Below, in pieces: positions 15,780 to 27,800 of a stretch of DNA of 64,000 bases. Source of the DNA: a virus; IMG/VR virus record IMGVR_UViG_3300037325_000137, positions 1 through 64,000 of that record; one strand, given 5' to 3'. Under the pieces are notes generated by a model. It made no database searches. It worked only from the letters and a program-made list of their open reading frames with translations, and was not told where the DNA came from. Numbering within the stretch: the stretch's first letter is position 1; every line of letters begins with the position of its first letter. The position numbers and the translations under genes are program-made.

Positions 15780-18185
15780 TTATTGTACTTGTTGTTGATT
15801 TGAAAATATATTATTAATTGATTTATCAAAATTAGGGTCAGTGCCACTTTTTCTCTGCTCTATTAACTTAGATTGGTTTCCTGCTCTTTGATCTTCTCTA
15901 TCGTCTTTTTTACCTTCTTGGTATGTAAGTTTGTTGGCGATTATTTGAGATTCTAATTCTATTTGCTCTAACTTTCTAATATGCTGCTCTTGTGCTAAAG
16001 CGTTTTCAGTCAAAGATTTTTTTCTAAAATGATTGTCATCTAGTTCGCTTTTTAATCTTGCTAAAGTCATTTCAGCATCTAACTCAATGGCTCTAGTTTG
16101 CTGTTTTGCTTGTTCGCTTTTAACACTAGTTTCAGCTTGCGCTTGTGCTTGTGCTTGTGTAAACCTTATTTGTGACTGTTCTTTTTTTATAGAGTTTTCT
16201 TCTACAACTATTTCCATATACTTAATAGCGTTTTTAACGTTTCGTATATTTCTAGTTTTAATATATTGAGGTGCTGTTATTTCTCCTTTACTATAAGAGT
16301 CTATTAAAGCTTGCTCAAAATCTAATCTTTGCTTGTCGTCTGGCTCAAAGTCAAAGTATATACCGAATCTACGCATAGAGAGGTTTTTGATTTCTTCTAA
16401 AACCTCTACATTACCTCTTCCGATAATGCTCATGTACATATCTTTTAATGCAGGAGTAGAAAGTACATCGTAAAGTCTGTGCGAAATGGCTGTTGCAAAC
16501 TTTAAAGAGATAGCAAAACTTGCTTTTACAAGATGATTGGTAGCGTTGTTTGAACTAGCTAGTAGTATTTTACGGACTGCAACTGCGGTTCTGTCTGATT
16601 TAGCTGTGCCATCACGCACTTCATTAATTCCTAATAATTGTCTTAGACGACCTAAATTATTAGATATTTCAACCGATAAGAAATTAAGGCTTGTATTGTT
16701 AACACCTCCGTTATTTTCTGTAATAGCTCTATTCATAGCGTCACCATCATCGTTTGTTCCTCTCTTTAAAAGAAGTCCACGACCAAAAAACATATTAAGC
16801 AAGTCTTGTGGCGTAACTTTATCAGCTCCTAACATAACATCATTAAGAGCGTCTGCATCTATTTCTACTGTGTTTGGTCTGAGTTCTCTTTTTAATTGTT
16901 GGAACTTAAACCAATCTGTTTGCAAGTCGTCTAATATAGGAATTGCTCTAGCGATCATAGAATCAAACCTTACGTTTCCTGTTTCTGAGTTTCTTTTTAC
17001 TTTAGGTGCGTAAATAATGAATGGCGACATAGCATTATTTATACCTTCGTCAACTTGGTTTTCTATAACACTCCATTGCACACATTCTTCTGCTTTAGGA
17101 ACGTATATACCTTCAAACCAAACATTATAAGGAATTTCTAACTTCTTGTTGGGGTTATTAGGTTTGTATTCTGTGTCTCTACCTTCATCATCTGTCCTAT
17201 CAATAAGTATTGTAGACTTATTGACTCTTTGCTTTTTATAAGCCCTACTTAAAGATGTTTTATAGGCGTAAGAAACCCATTCATATAACCTCTCTTCGTC
17301 TTCTTGATTGGTGTATTGCTCGTTAATTCTTGTTTTATGAGTATTGTCTAGCTTCTTAGCTTTCTCTATTATCCTTTGCTTTTGATCTTCTGGCAAGCCA
17401 CCGCATTCAGCTTCTAACTCTGCTAAAGTTCCTTCATTCCAAATTCCATGATAACGTATATCTCTACCGTCATCATACTCAAAAGTACTGTTAACATAAT
17501 CATAAGCGTCTACGTATTTAGTGATTATACCTTCGTTTTTAGAAGTAAAATGTCTTCCTACACCAAAACCTAAATCAAATAAATCTTCGTTTATTTTATC
17601 TTTAACTTTTTCAAAGTCTTGATGTTTTATAACTTCTTCGATAGCCAGCTCTTGTGCCAACTCTATCATAGGCTTATACTCTAGTTTTTTTATGCTTAAA
17701 TCGTCTTGGGTATTAGGGGTGTTTGGATCTGTTAAATCAAGACCTATATTTTTACTTACTTGCGCTGTAATGTCTTTAGTTAAAAATGCTTTCTCTAGTT
17801 TTTTGAAATAGTTTTTCTTTTCATCTACACCTAATTCATCTATTGCTTCTGCTCTAGGTTTAAACAAAGTTTCATCTATTGGATTAATAACTAAATCTTT
17901 AAAAGTAGACATCACTTTAAGAATCTTATCATACTCAATTTTGTGAGTCTTTACATCTTTTTTATAATTCTTACCTTCAATTACAAGTCTGTAATCTGTT
18001 TTTTGCTCACCTCTAGAATAAGAACGCATTTTTTGAATCCATTCTCTTCTAAAGGATAAAGCTCCGTTGTTTCCCCATTGGGAATAAATAGCTTCACCAA
18101 CTTCTTTTCCAAAATCACGGTCTAATTTTTCAGCATTGGACTGATTATCATTTGGGAAATTATTATTTTCAAGTAGGTTTGCCAT
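15780..18185 (-). CDS. Portal protein
   Basis: Portals form the dodecameric ring through which DNA enters and leaves the capsid. This 801-residue protein lies directly after the large terminase, as usual. Its size, the early WIQKMRSYSRGEQ region, the QLLGINEVRDGTAKSDRTAVAV segment and the long Gln/Glu-rich C-terminal coil (FTQAQAQAQAETSVKSEQAK) resemble portals of Bacteroidota podoviruses, including crAss-like ones. The residue-level match is by eye only. Confidence 0.75.
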   Translation of the reverse strand: MANLLENNNFPNDNQSNAEKLDRDFGKEVGEAIYSQWGNNGALSFRREWIQKMRSYSRGEQKTDYRLVIEGKNYKKDVKTHKIEYDKILKVMSTFKDLVINPIDETLFKPRAEAIDELGVDEKKNYFKKLEKAFLTKDITAQVSKNIGLDLTDPNTPNTQDDLSIKKLEYKPMIELAQELAIEEVIKHQDFEKVKDKINEDLFDLGFGVGRHFTSKNEGIITKYVDAYDYVNSTFEYDDGRDIRYHGIWNEGTLAELEAECGGLPEDQKQRIIEKAKKLDNTHKTRINEQYTNQEDEERLYEWVSYAYKTSLSRAYKKQRVNKSTILIDRTDDEGRDTEYKPNNPNKKLEIPYNVWFEGIYVPKAEECVQWSVIENQVDEGINNAMSPFIIYAPKVKRNSETGNVRFDSMIARAIPILDDLQTDWFKFQQLKRELRPNTVEIDADALNDVMLGADKVTPQDLLNMFFGRGLLLKRGTNDDGDAMNRAITENNGGVNNTSLNFLSVEISNNLGRLRQLLGINEVRDGTAKSDRTAVAVRKILLASSNNATNHLVKASFAISLKFATAISHRLYDVLSTPALKDMYMSIIGRGNVEVLEEIKNLSMRRFGIYFDFEPDDKQRLDFEQALIDSYSKGEITAPQYIKTRNIRNVKNAIKYMEIVVEENSIKKEQSQIRFTQAQAQAQAETSVKSEQAKQQTRAIELDAEMTLARLKSELDDNHFRKKSLTENALAQEQHIRKLEQIELESQIIANKLTYQEGKKDDREDQRAGNQSKLIEQRKSGTDPNFDKSINNIFSNQQQVQ

Positions 18186-18202
18186 TGTTTATATTCTAAT
18201 AT

Positions 18203-18226
18203 GTAAAAATAGCAATTGCTATTCTG
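18203..18226 (-). terminator. Palindrome and T-run after the terminase gene
   Basis: The 16-bp perfect palindrome AATAGCAATTGCTATT is followed on the minus strand by a short T-run, between the terminase and portal genes. It may be a weak terminator or an RNA processing site. Confidence 0.45.
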
Positions 18227-18251
18227 TATTGTTGTTAATTTAGGTAATCAA

Positions 18252-20591
18252 TTAAGCTTCAAAAAACTTGATAGTCATTCCTGTGTTTTGACCTATACCA
18301 ACTACCTTTCTTTGCTTTGCCATATATTGACAACCTAGTAAAGCTAATTGATCTGCTACTGCGAGGTCAAACTTAGTACGTTTGTTTACATCAAAGCGTA
18401 TCCATTCTTTAATACGAGTTTTTGAATATACTTTACAATCTTGATCTAAGTTAACACCTATGTTATCAAATATATAGTTTTTAAGAAGCATTGCTTGGTC
18501 GTTATTACCTTGCTTTGATGAAGGAACACCACCACAATCTTTTTCAAATTGAGATAAGTCTTTCCATTTTTTATCTGGTCTAGTCATAGAATAACCTCTG
18601 TAACCGTTATCATTCATGTAATGAAGTAGTCTAGGTTTGTTATTTTCAATTAACGCAAGCATTCCAAAAAACTCACAAGCCATAATTACGCTATCGTAAA
18701 AATCTTCTACTTTGTCTGGTCGTTCACAGTATTCTAAAAAGAAAGCTCTGCTAGGCGCACCTGCCATATTCGTTTTGGTATGACCGCTTATTGTTCCGTT
18801 AGATCCGTTTTTATTTACGGTAGTTGATATATCATAACTATCTACTCCTAACGCACCGAGATCATTATTATCTGGCATTCTCAACTTACGTCCATGAAAT
18901 TCTCTGATGCTTGATTTATTACTTTGCTCTTGTGTAGGAATCCATGTTGTTTTAAACTTACCTTTTGGATTAGGTCTCCATCTTACTTTAGATTTAAACT
19001 TTTCTCCTTCGTATTCTAAATCTCCTGTATAGACTATTTCTTTTAGGTCATGGTCTAGTATTCCTTCTAAGTGGTCTAAGTGATTGTTTAAATTTTCTAT
19101 GTCAAAGTCATTGTTTTTACCACCTTCATTACGAAACATATGTTGCGTATTTCTTGGGCTATCACGTAAAAAACCGTTTATCGCTTTTTTTTCGCCTATT
19201 TCTTTAAGTTGTTCATATGTTGCATTCCAATAGGTTTCAGCACCCATTTCTAACCATTTACCTTCTTGACTTAGAATAGGCTCTTCTGGATCGTAAACAA
19301 CTGAATAACCCCATTCGTCAAAGAAACCATAAGGCTGCGTCATAGATTGGCAATAGTCTATAAAAAAAGATATAAGACCATTTGCTGTTCTTCCTGTTAA
19401 TTCGTTTCTTTCTTTTGCATTTGCGTTTTTAAACTCTGCTTCAAACTCTTTACCACCACCTTTAAAATATTCTCCTGCTGTACTTCCAAACTTTGCTTTA
19501 CCACCACCTTGCGTATGACATTTAGAGTGCCTAGATATAAATGCTGTTAAAGAACACTCTTCCCATTTACCTATTTCGTCATTAATAGAAAAAGGTTTTA
19601 CTTTAGTACTGTCGTAAGCCGTTTCTTTTGTTGGGTAAGGTGTAATGCTTCCGCTTTCTTTTCTGTCGCTCTCGTGTCTTATTTCAAGAGTAGACTTAGC
19701 TTCTACGTTAGGTAATTCAATGAGTGGTTTAAAGTATATGGGGAAATACTCCCATGACTTAACAATTTTACCGCTAAATAACTTTTCTGCTAAATCTTTA
19801 CGTTCTGAAACTATAGGTATTTCTGCGTATTTTACAATAGAAAACATATCAAGAGCTAAACTAGCTGCTTCTACTGACCAACTTGATCTACGACCTTTAC
19901 CTCTTATTTCTCCCCAACATCTACTATCTGCTACGCAAGCTTCCCAATGCCAATAAGCTTCTGTCTGAACCATTCTAAAGTCTGGGTACATATCACTTTC
20001 CGTAAGGTAGTAATGCTGTAAGAACATCCAATTTGATCCAGTTATGTAGTGAGTTTCTTGATCTATCTTTACAAAGATCCCATGTTCTCTACGTTCAAAC
20101 TCGCTATCTACAAATTCTTTATGTTTGTGTAATGAGTTATTTCGTTCTAATATAAACTTATTACGAACCTGTTGACGCTTGCTACCAGCTTTTTCCTTTG
20201 CCATTCTAGCTTTGTACCTAAACCATATATCGTCAAATTCTTTAAGGTTTGTTTCATCACGTTTCCATTTTGCATTTTTACCTTTTTTATTGTTGTTAAC
20301 TACTGTCTTAATATATTGTTTCTTAATAACTTGACTATCTTCATCTAAATCATTAATAGATCCGCTAATTGATAAGCTAGGTAGTGCTATTATTAAATCT
20401 TCTACTTGATATATTTCTCCTATTGTACCGTCTTTACTAATGCATACAAAGTTTATATCAAATTCTGGGTACTCCTTGTATTCCCATGACTTTTCTTTAT
20501 TTTTCTTATCGTATATTTTCTTAGGCACATAATCGTAAGGATTTAATTTTGTACTTATTCTGCCACGATAATTTTTAGAAACCTCTATCAT
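18252..20591 (-). CDS. terL: Terminase large subunit
   Basis: The motor packages DNA and cuts concatemers. An ATPase P-loop variant is visible at residues 230-239 (RGKGRRSSWS, the R-K-R-x-x-G/S type of large terminases). A Walker B-like INDEIGKWE carries the acidic pair at 338-339. The C-terminal half holds nuclease-type acidic motifs (GVDSYDIS and DLAVADQLA). At 779 residues it is large but usual for Bacteroidota podoviruses. The neighbours are the portal and a small coiled-coil gene. Confidence 0.88.
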   Translation of the reverse strand: MIEVSKNYRGRISTKLNPYDYVPKKIYDKKNKEKSWEYKEYPEFDINFVCISKDGTIGEIYQVEDLIIALPSLSISGSINDLDEDSQVIKKQYIKTVVNNNKKGKNAKWKRDETNLKEFDDIWFRYKARMAKEKAGSKRQQVRNKFILERNNSLHKHKEFVDSEFERREHGIFVKIDQETHYITGSNWMFLQHYYLTESDMYPDFRMVQTEAYWHWEACVADSRCWGEIRGKGRRSSWSVEAASLALDMFSIVKYAEIPIVSERKDLAEKLFSGKIVKSWEYFPIYFKPLIELPNVEAKSTLEIRHESDRKESGSITPYPTKETAYDSTKVKPFSINDEIGKWEECSLTAFISRHSKCHTQGGGKAKFGSTAGEYFKGGGKEFEAEFKNANAKERNELTGRTANGLISFFIDYCQSMTQPYGFFDEWGYSVVYDPEEPILSQEGKWLEMGAETYWNATYEQLKEIGEKKAINGFLRDSPRNTQHMFRNEGGKNNDFDIENLNNHLDHLEGILDHDLKEIVYTGDLEYEGEKFKSKVRWRPNPKGKFKTTWIPTQEQSNKSSIREFHGRKLRMPDNNDLGALGVDSYDISTTVNKNGSNGTISGHTKTNMAGAPSRAFFLEYCERPDKVEDFYDSVIMACEFFGMLALIENNKPRLLHYMNDNGYRGYSMTRPDKKWKDLSQFEKDCGGVPSSKQGNNDQAMLLKNYIFDNIGVNLDQDCKVYSKTRIKEWIRFDVNKRTKFDLAVADQLALLGCQYMAKQRKVVGIGQNTGMTIKFFEA

Positions 20592-20872
20592 TATCTTGTT
20601 CTTTGAGCTAGGCTGTTATTACTAGAAGTCTCTTCTTTGACTTTAGCATTTGGATTTTTAAGCTTTTCTAGCTCTTGCTCTTTTTCTTTAAGCTGAGTTA
20701 AAAGCATGTCAGCAACATCCTGTGCTTTCCCTTTACCATCAGCTACCGCTTTCCATTTGTCTTCATTTATATTTTCAAGGTCAATAGATTCTTTTAAAAT
20801 ATCCATCATTTGAGTGTGGGCTATACCTATGGCTTCAATGTTTTCTGTTAATCTATCTTGATATGTTTTCAT
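20591..20872 (-). CDS. Small coiled-coil protein, possible small terminase
   Basis: A 93-residue, highly charged helical protein (MKTYQDRLTENIEAIGIAHT...), sharing one base with the large terminase gene. A small terminase subunit would be expected here, but no DNA-binding motif is recognised. Confidence 0.55.
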   Translation of the reverse strand: MKTYQDRLTENIEAIGIAHTQMMDILKESIDLENINEDKWKAVADGKGKAQDVADMLLTQLKEKEQELEKLKNPNAKVKEETSSNNSLAQRTR

Positions 20873-21606
20873 ATTAAATTTGCTTTTAACGCTTCTTCTT
20901 TTGTTTTATACTGCCCACAATACTTATATTTATTATCAACTAATATCCTAGAAACGTACATAATTCTTCTTTTACAAAAATAAACGCTTTTATATTGTTT
21001 AATTCTTATTTTTTTATTAGGTCTATATGTTTTAATATCCGTTCCTTGTTTTATGCTTTCTAAGGCGTTTTGATAATATAAATGAGCTTCAATTTCAGAT
21101 TTAAAATAACCTAATAATATTCTATTTTTTTTAAATAGAATTCTTGAAATCCATTTTTTACAACGTTTATTATAAGTTACTCCAACATATTTGCTTTTAG
21201 AGTATAAATGTTTTCTATCTGAATTTTTTCTTATTGTAACTATTTCTAAATTTTCAAGTCTATTATCTGACCTATCAAAATTAATATGGTTAACAACAAG
21301 CTTTGTTTCCTTTGGTTTATGATTTAAAAAAGCTATAGCAACTAATTGATGAACTTTTAAATATTTTGCTTTATTATTTATTTTCGGATTGACTAATAGG
21401 TAGCCTTTACAGTAGGATTGTTTAAGTATTCTTGTTTTAACAAGCCTATTAGATTTGTTTTTTGAATTAACATACCTTGACAATGACTTAACCCTACCTA
21501 AGTTACTTATTTGGTATCTGTTCTCATAATTAGGAATATCTATCCATTGTTCGTTTTTTAAGTCTTGTAAAGAAGTGTTTTTATGTAAGTTTGCATTGTT
21601 TTTCAT
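20869..21606 (-). CDS. HNH homing endonuclease with NUMOD4 and AP2 domains
   Basis: The domains in order are: NUMOD4 (EQWIDIPNYENRYQISNLGR), an HNH core (LVVNHINFDRSDNRLENLEI), and two AP2-like DNA-binding repeats (YVGVTYNKRCKKWISRILF and YKSVYFCKRRIMYVSRILV). This is the layout of free-standing phage homing endonucleases that copy themselves into cognate sites. It overlaps the small gene before the terminase by four bases. Confidence 0.9.
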   Translation of the reverse strand: MKNNANLHKNTSLQDLKNEQWIDIPNYENRYQISNLGRVKSLSRYVNSKNKSNRLVKTRILKQSYCKGYLLVNPKINNKAKYLKVHQLVAIAFLNHKPKETKLVVNHINFDRSDNRLENLEIVTIRKNSDRKHLYSKSKYVGVTYNKRCKKWISRILFKKNRILLGYFKSEIEAHLYYQNALESIKQGTDIKTYRPNKKIRIKQYKSVYFCKRRIMYVSRILVDNKYKYCGQYKTKEEALKANLI

Positions 21607-21634
21607 ATAAGTTAGATTTATGTGATTAATGTTT

Positions 21635-21662
21635 AATACCGATAGTTGTAGCTATCGGTATT
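21635..21662 (+). terminator. Strong hairpin with T-run on the plus strand
   Basis: ATACCGATAG (21636-21645) pairs with CTATCGGTAT (21652-21661), followed on the plus strand by TTTTATTT. On the minus strand the hairpin has no T-run, so it may block antisense transcription or protect the 3' end of the transcript of the small gene upstream. Confidence 0.6.
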
Positions 21663-21667
21663 TTTAT

Positions 21668-21847
21668 TTACAAATATAGTAATTTTAATACTTGACCGTC
21701 TTTTAAGGAAACAGATGTGTTACCGTCATCGTCTGTTGTTGTGTCCATTTCCTTTTTAAGTATATCAATCATTTTCTCATAACTGCTGTATAAAGCTTCT
21801 ATATGATTTTTTAGTATTTCTATTTGCTTTTGTTTTAAAGTGTCCAT
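21668..21847 (-). CDS. Small coiled-coil protein
   Basis: A 59-residue frame (MDTLKQKQIEILKNHIEALY...) with a helical first half and an acidic middle (TTTDDDGN). It starts nine bases after the 3,044-residue gene. Its stop codon overlaps a TATATTTG element. Function is unknown; it may be a virion accessory. Confidence 0.5.
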   Translation of the reverse strand: MDTLKQKQIEILKNHIEALYSSYEKMIDILKKEMDTTTDDDGNTSVSLKDGQVLKLLYL

Positions 21848-21856
21848 TCTTTATTT

Positions 21857-24800
21857 TTATTTAGGTAGCGAAGGTAGTTTATTCATTGACGTACTAGGTA
21901 GTGGGGGTAGGTTATTACTACTTGACTTTCTAGGGTTCTCTTTGTAAAAGTCATCTTTGTAGTCTTGATCTAAATTACGCTCTATTATTTTCTGTAATGT
22001 AACTCCTGTTCTTTCTTCTCTAACCTTATCTACTCCAAAAAAAGATGCTCCTGCGTATATTCTAGCCCTTTCCGAAGCTGTAAATCCACCTCTATTTTCG
22101 TCATGCAACTCTTCATTAAATAAAGCTATTGTCATTGCGTGTTTTGGTAAACCTAGACCCATTCCAGTCATTTGTGTAATTAATAGTTTGGTGTATTTTT
22201 CTTTAGTTTCTGGGGTTTTAGAGTTTTGTCTTCTTTCAAAGTAGCTTTCTAACTTTTCTATTTCTTGTAAGGCAAAAACATTTCCTATTCCTCCAAAAGT
22301 AAATTCTTTTCTTAAAATTTCTTTGTCTAAATAATACTTAAAAGCATTTCCGAGTATAGGGTCGTCTAGTAATTGACCAGTCAATAACACCCTTGCTATA
22401 TCTTTTTGCTCTTCTGACATTTTATCTAATTCATCATCATCACCAGACATTAAATATCCTAATGTTTGAACAGCTCCATAAATAGCTGCTGGTGCTGCTG
22501 CTACACCGCTAATTTTAACTACGCCCCATAATGCATAGAATAACGGTTGACTAAATCCGTAATTGACAAAACCTCTTATGTTTTTACCAACTGTGTTTGA
22601 TGGCTCTAGGTGTTTGAAATCATTAACGTCATAGCCTAGTTTATCATATATAACACCTATGTTTTCATTATTAGAAGCCATTTTATTTATATGCCTTTTT
22701 AAATCTTTATATCTTAAACTACTTTCTCGCATGTCTAATATTATTGTCGATCCAAAACTTACTAATAGCCTTGCAAAAGCATCTCTTTGAACAACTGTTT
22801 TAGAGCCTTTTGTTTGACCTTGTTGAGTATTGTTAGCTATGTTTTCAAAAACTAACATAGACTCGTCTAAAACTTGTTGCTCTGTAAAGTTTGGGTTTTC
22901 TTTTCTAATTCTTGCTTTTGCAGCTGTATAAACAGGTACAACTCCCATTATCCCCATAGCGTCACCTGCTTTTATCGCATACATTCCTGTATCTAAAGCT
23001 TGATCATAAACTTCGGTTAATATATCTGTTACCATTTTAGACCTATCTCCCAAAAATTGAAAATCTTTTAATTGTCTATTTGTGTCTACCGAAGCTAAAA
23101 CCTTGACCATTTGTTCTGCACTATATCTTATTTTAAGAAATTCTGAATTTTTAAATAAATAAGCTGCTTCTGAAATGATGTTTTTATGTGCATCTAACCA
23201 TTCTTTAGCTGTTAAGTTGTTAGGTAAAGAGCTTTGTCCGTTTAGTGCTGACATCATTTGAATAGGAAGGTTAAATAATTTAGCTCCTAACGTGTATTTT
23301 GCGAAGCTACCTGTTATCGTATTAACAACTCTTTCTGCTGCTGATCTTTTACCGTCTTCGTATATCTCTGTTTTTTGAAACTTTTTAAGGTAATCTATCA
23401 TCATACCACCTTCAAGCCCAATATTTAATAAAGCTAGTTTTTCAAAAGTTTCATCTTTAACTATGTTGTTAAATTCTTTCTCTACTTCTGCGTAAGCTAT
23501 AAACCTAGACATTTCATTTATGTATTGATTTGTACTCATATCTACGGGTTGTACTATTATGGCGTGGTCGTGTTCTTTTTTAGCTTTTGAGCTTCCAGAA
23601 TGAACAGATCCATTTGAAACAATTCCGCTAAATAAATCTTGTGAAAAATCTTTTGCTGAATTAGGCTTGTCTACATTTAATTTACCAGAATAAAATTCAT
23701 CAAAAGGCATGTCTCTATAAAATATTTTTTTATAAACCTCGTTAACTTGATCGTACTTGCTTTGATAAAACTCCATTATTTTGTTTCCGTAGTCCTTTAC
23801 TTCATCTGATAGTTTGTCATTAATTTCATTTATTGCTTTTTCATCAAAACCTTGTTTAGCCAACCTAATTAAGTTTTTAGGATCTTTAGCTTTTAAAATA
23901 ACATCTAGTAAAGTGCTTACTGAAAACTTTGTTACGTCTACAGTTCCGTCTGGGTATGTTCTGTTTATGTTTTCTTGTGCTGATAAAGCCCAATCTGCTT
24001 TTGCTCTTTTAAATTTAGACCTAGATATAAATCCTAAAGACTTTTTAATTACATTAATATCTGAATCTGCAAATGATCCAAAAGCTAATTCTTTAATTTC
24101 GGTTATCTCTTTATTCCATTCAATTATTATTGAATCTCTAGTATTTTCAGACAAGTCGTATTTTGCTAGAACCTTGTCAAGACCTAGTAATGCACTTCCT
24201 TTATCCCCTGTTCTTTTAAATGCTTCTGATATGCTTCTAAAATTTTGGTAAAAACCTCTTGAATATCCTTTTAAAAACTGAATCGATATTTTAATTGCTG
24301 AACGACTTTTAGAAACATTGTCTTTTATATTAGATAATGGCTTGTCAATTTCTTTAGAGCCTAGTTGTTTTTTAGAGTCTATTGCATCGTAAGCTTCTTG
24401 ACGTTGTTGATCTAATATAGCTTTATCTGCTGCTTTTTTTGATTTTAAAATTGAACGACCTTCTGCTTTTAATTCTAAAATATAATCTAAGGAAGCATTA
24501 ATAAGCTTGTTAGCATATTTGTTGTTTTTGATTAGGGAATCTAAAAAGTCTTTAGCAACTTGAAGGTTTTTTAGGTCTTCTGCTTCCTTTTCTGTCAGTT
24601 CTATTTTAGCTACTAATTCAGTTTCCCCACTTTCTGAATTAGGAATTTCTCTTTCTGTGTAAAGTATGTCATCAATTAGCTCGTCTAATTTATTTACAAT
24701 GTCTTTTGCGTTTTGTTGTTTTTCAGTTCCTCTTTTCCCTTTTTTAGCTAATCCGTTTTTAGAAAACAATTCTTCGTATTTTGATTCAAAATCAAAGTTG

Positions 24801-27800
24801 CCATTTATTAATTTTTCAATCGTATCTATAGACCTTTCTGCTGTAAAGTAATCTATAGACCCTGCGACAATTCTACCAGATTGCTTTTTAGATCTTCCTT
24901 TAGACAGCTCTAAAATAAACTTACCTCTTAATCTTTTATTTTCAACTCCTAAAGCTATGTCTTCTGCTTTGTCAAGTACTTCTTTAAGTTTAGCTTTTTG
25001 CTGTTGCTCTAAACTTCTATTATCTCCTTTTGTTTTTGATTTTTTACCTTCAAATTTGGTTAACTCTATAAGTGAATTAAAGTCACTTAGTTTCATAAAG
25101 CCAAACATTCTATTTTCAAAGCTGTCTTTTATGTAGTCTCTTACTGCTTTTTGTGTGTCTCTAACAGAATTTGTTTTGTCTCTTATTTTTTCATCAGCTA
25201 TACGTTTTTTCTCTTCATTACGAGATTTGGATTCGTTATATTTAGTTTCTAAATCAACTGCTAAAGCGTCAATAGCACTTAAAGCGGAATCTATATTTTC
25301 ATTTGTTGATTGCTCTATAATGCTTTCAATAGATTTTATGTTATTAAAAGTAATGTTTGAAAACCACTTGCCTTTTATAACTTCGTTTAAGTATTTTTGA
25401 ATTATGATTCTTCTGCTTTTTTTATCAGTTTTTTCTCCCTGTTCTATTTTTTTAGCATTTTCTCTAGCTTGCTGTAGTTCTGTTTTATTATTATTGTACT
25501 TAGTATCTAGTTTAGCAATTAAAGCGTCTATCTCCTTAATCGCTTTTAAGCCGTTAATATCTGTTTTAGCGTCTGCTACTATTTTTACAAGTTTTTTGGT
25601 ATCTGCATCATTTGCCTGTAGAGCTTGTGCTTTAGTCAGGTTAGCATCTATATAATCTTGTAATGCTTTCTTAACACCTTTTTCTGTTTTGTTTTTTTCG
25701 TTGGTCTTTTCTATTAGCTTTTGCTTAGTTGATCTTACGGCTTCCTCTTGTTCTATAACCGACTGCATAGTTGTATTGGGAGTTGCTGCGTCTTTTCTTT
25801 TTGCTGCATCACGACTAGCTTTTGTCTCTCTTCCAGTTATGTCTTTACCGCTTAGTATTTCGGCTGCTGCAAGGTCTGTAAACTGTTTTAGGTTAAGGTC
25901 AGCTAATTTGTCAGGTTTAATGTTTGATAGCCTTAAACCTGCTGCTATTCTCTTGAATAAAACTTTAAACCATTCTTTAAACCCACCGCTTTTAGCTTCA
26001 TCTAATATTTTAACTCCTTTTTCTCCTATCGCTATTGCAAGAGCTTCTTCTAGTTTTTGCTCTGGCGTAAGGTTATCATAAGCAGTATTATTTATAACAG
26101 CGTCATGATATTCCGTACCTTCAACTAGTTTAAGTCCTTTATCGTAAACGGCTTTATGATTTGCTTTCATGTAAGTATTCCACAAGTGACCAAACTCATG
26201 AACAAGTGTGGAAGAGTTTACTTTGTCGGAGTTTATATAAACTTTTCCTTGATAAACAAAACCATTAGGCGTTCTTACAAAGTCAGCTTGTGCTTGTACG
26301 TTTTCGTAGCCTATTTCTTTTAAAAACTCTACTATCTGCTCGTCTGTAAGAATAACTACATCATCAGCAAGGTTAGTCGGTATAAGTGTTCGTATTTGAT
26401 CTGCCACTTCTTGACTATCAATAACCTCTTGTGGTATTTCATTTTGACCATCTACTTGAAATGGTAGTTCGTCCATTTCCTCACCTACTTCCTGATCTAC
26501 TTGATCTAATTCTTGATTCGCCACGTTTGCTACTGCGTCTATATTAGAGTCAGTAGATTCAAGACCTGTTAGTTCTGTAAACTTATCTTTAAGACTAGAG
26601 ACTTCTGAACTTTCTGATTTTCTTTCTGATTTAGCTTGATTTATATAATCTGTTCCAGAAGTATATTCGTTTACAAAGCCTCTAACATCATCTTCACTAA
26701 CAACATTGTCGCTACCTTGAAATCCTGTTGACTGAACATCAATTGCATCTGTTTCTTGTTGAGTGTTTTCGTCTAATTTACGTTGTGCTGCTTCTATAAT
26801 AGCACCTAAAGTTGATGCTTTTTTGTTACCTCCTTTAAATCCTTGTGATAGATCTACTATTTCATATCCTTTAGTACCGTCTCGTTTATCTACTTTTTTA
26901 AATCTAAGCTCTTTAAAGGTTTCGGCAATAGAGTTTTTCTTAGCTTCATTACTTACTTCGTCTGTATTGACTTGACCGCTTTGCTCTGCTTCTTGTTGGA
27001 TTCTTATTTGACTAGCTACTTCCGATGGATTAGTGGAATTTACTGCTATTTCTTGTGAGTTTATAGATGGGTTGTCACTAGATTCTTGCGGTGTAAATTC
27101 ATTGTTGTCAAAATTATTATTTTCAACATAAGCGTCTATAGCAGCTTTCTCATTCTGTTTAGATACTTTCTTTTCTTTATTAAATGAATTTGTTACAACT
27201 ACCTTTCCATCTTGTAAGCTAACATCTAAAACATCATTGCCAAACCTTTGTCTAATAATAGGTTTAGGAGCTATGTCTATACTTGTGTTTACTTCAACCT
27301 CTCCTTGACTTGCTGTAGGTTCAGCGGTGGGTTGTACTGCGTTATCTTTCCCTTGCTCTGTGTCTGTGTCAGATGTAGGTCGAACGTCTGCATCAGCAGT
27401 AGTATCTCCTTGCGTTTGTGTTTCATCTACTCTTGTTTCATTTCTTCCTTGTAAACCTCTCTCGCTATCTCTATTTGCTTCGATTTCGGAAGACCTCTGA
27501 ATTTCTTCATCAACTCTTTGTTCAACAATTCTTTTTGCTTTTTCATCTGTGTTTATTTTAGTTTCTAATCCTCCTTCTTTTTGTAATGCAAAGTCTAAAA
27601 GCATACCGTTAGCAAGCTCTACAGCTTCTTCTCCTTTAACACTTATAGTATCACCATTAGAGTGTGTTACAACAACTCTTTTTACATTACCATCTTTATC
27701 TGTCTTTATACTTTTAAGACCTTTTTGCTGTGTTGTTATTGTTCCTTTTTCAAAAGAATCACCATTATATTGAAAAGAACCATCTTGATTAACTTCAAAT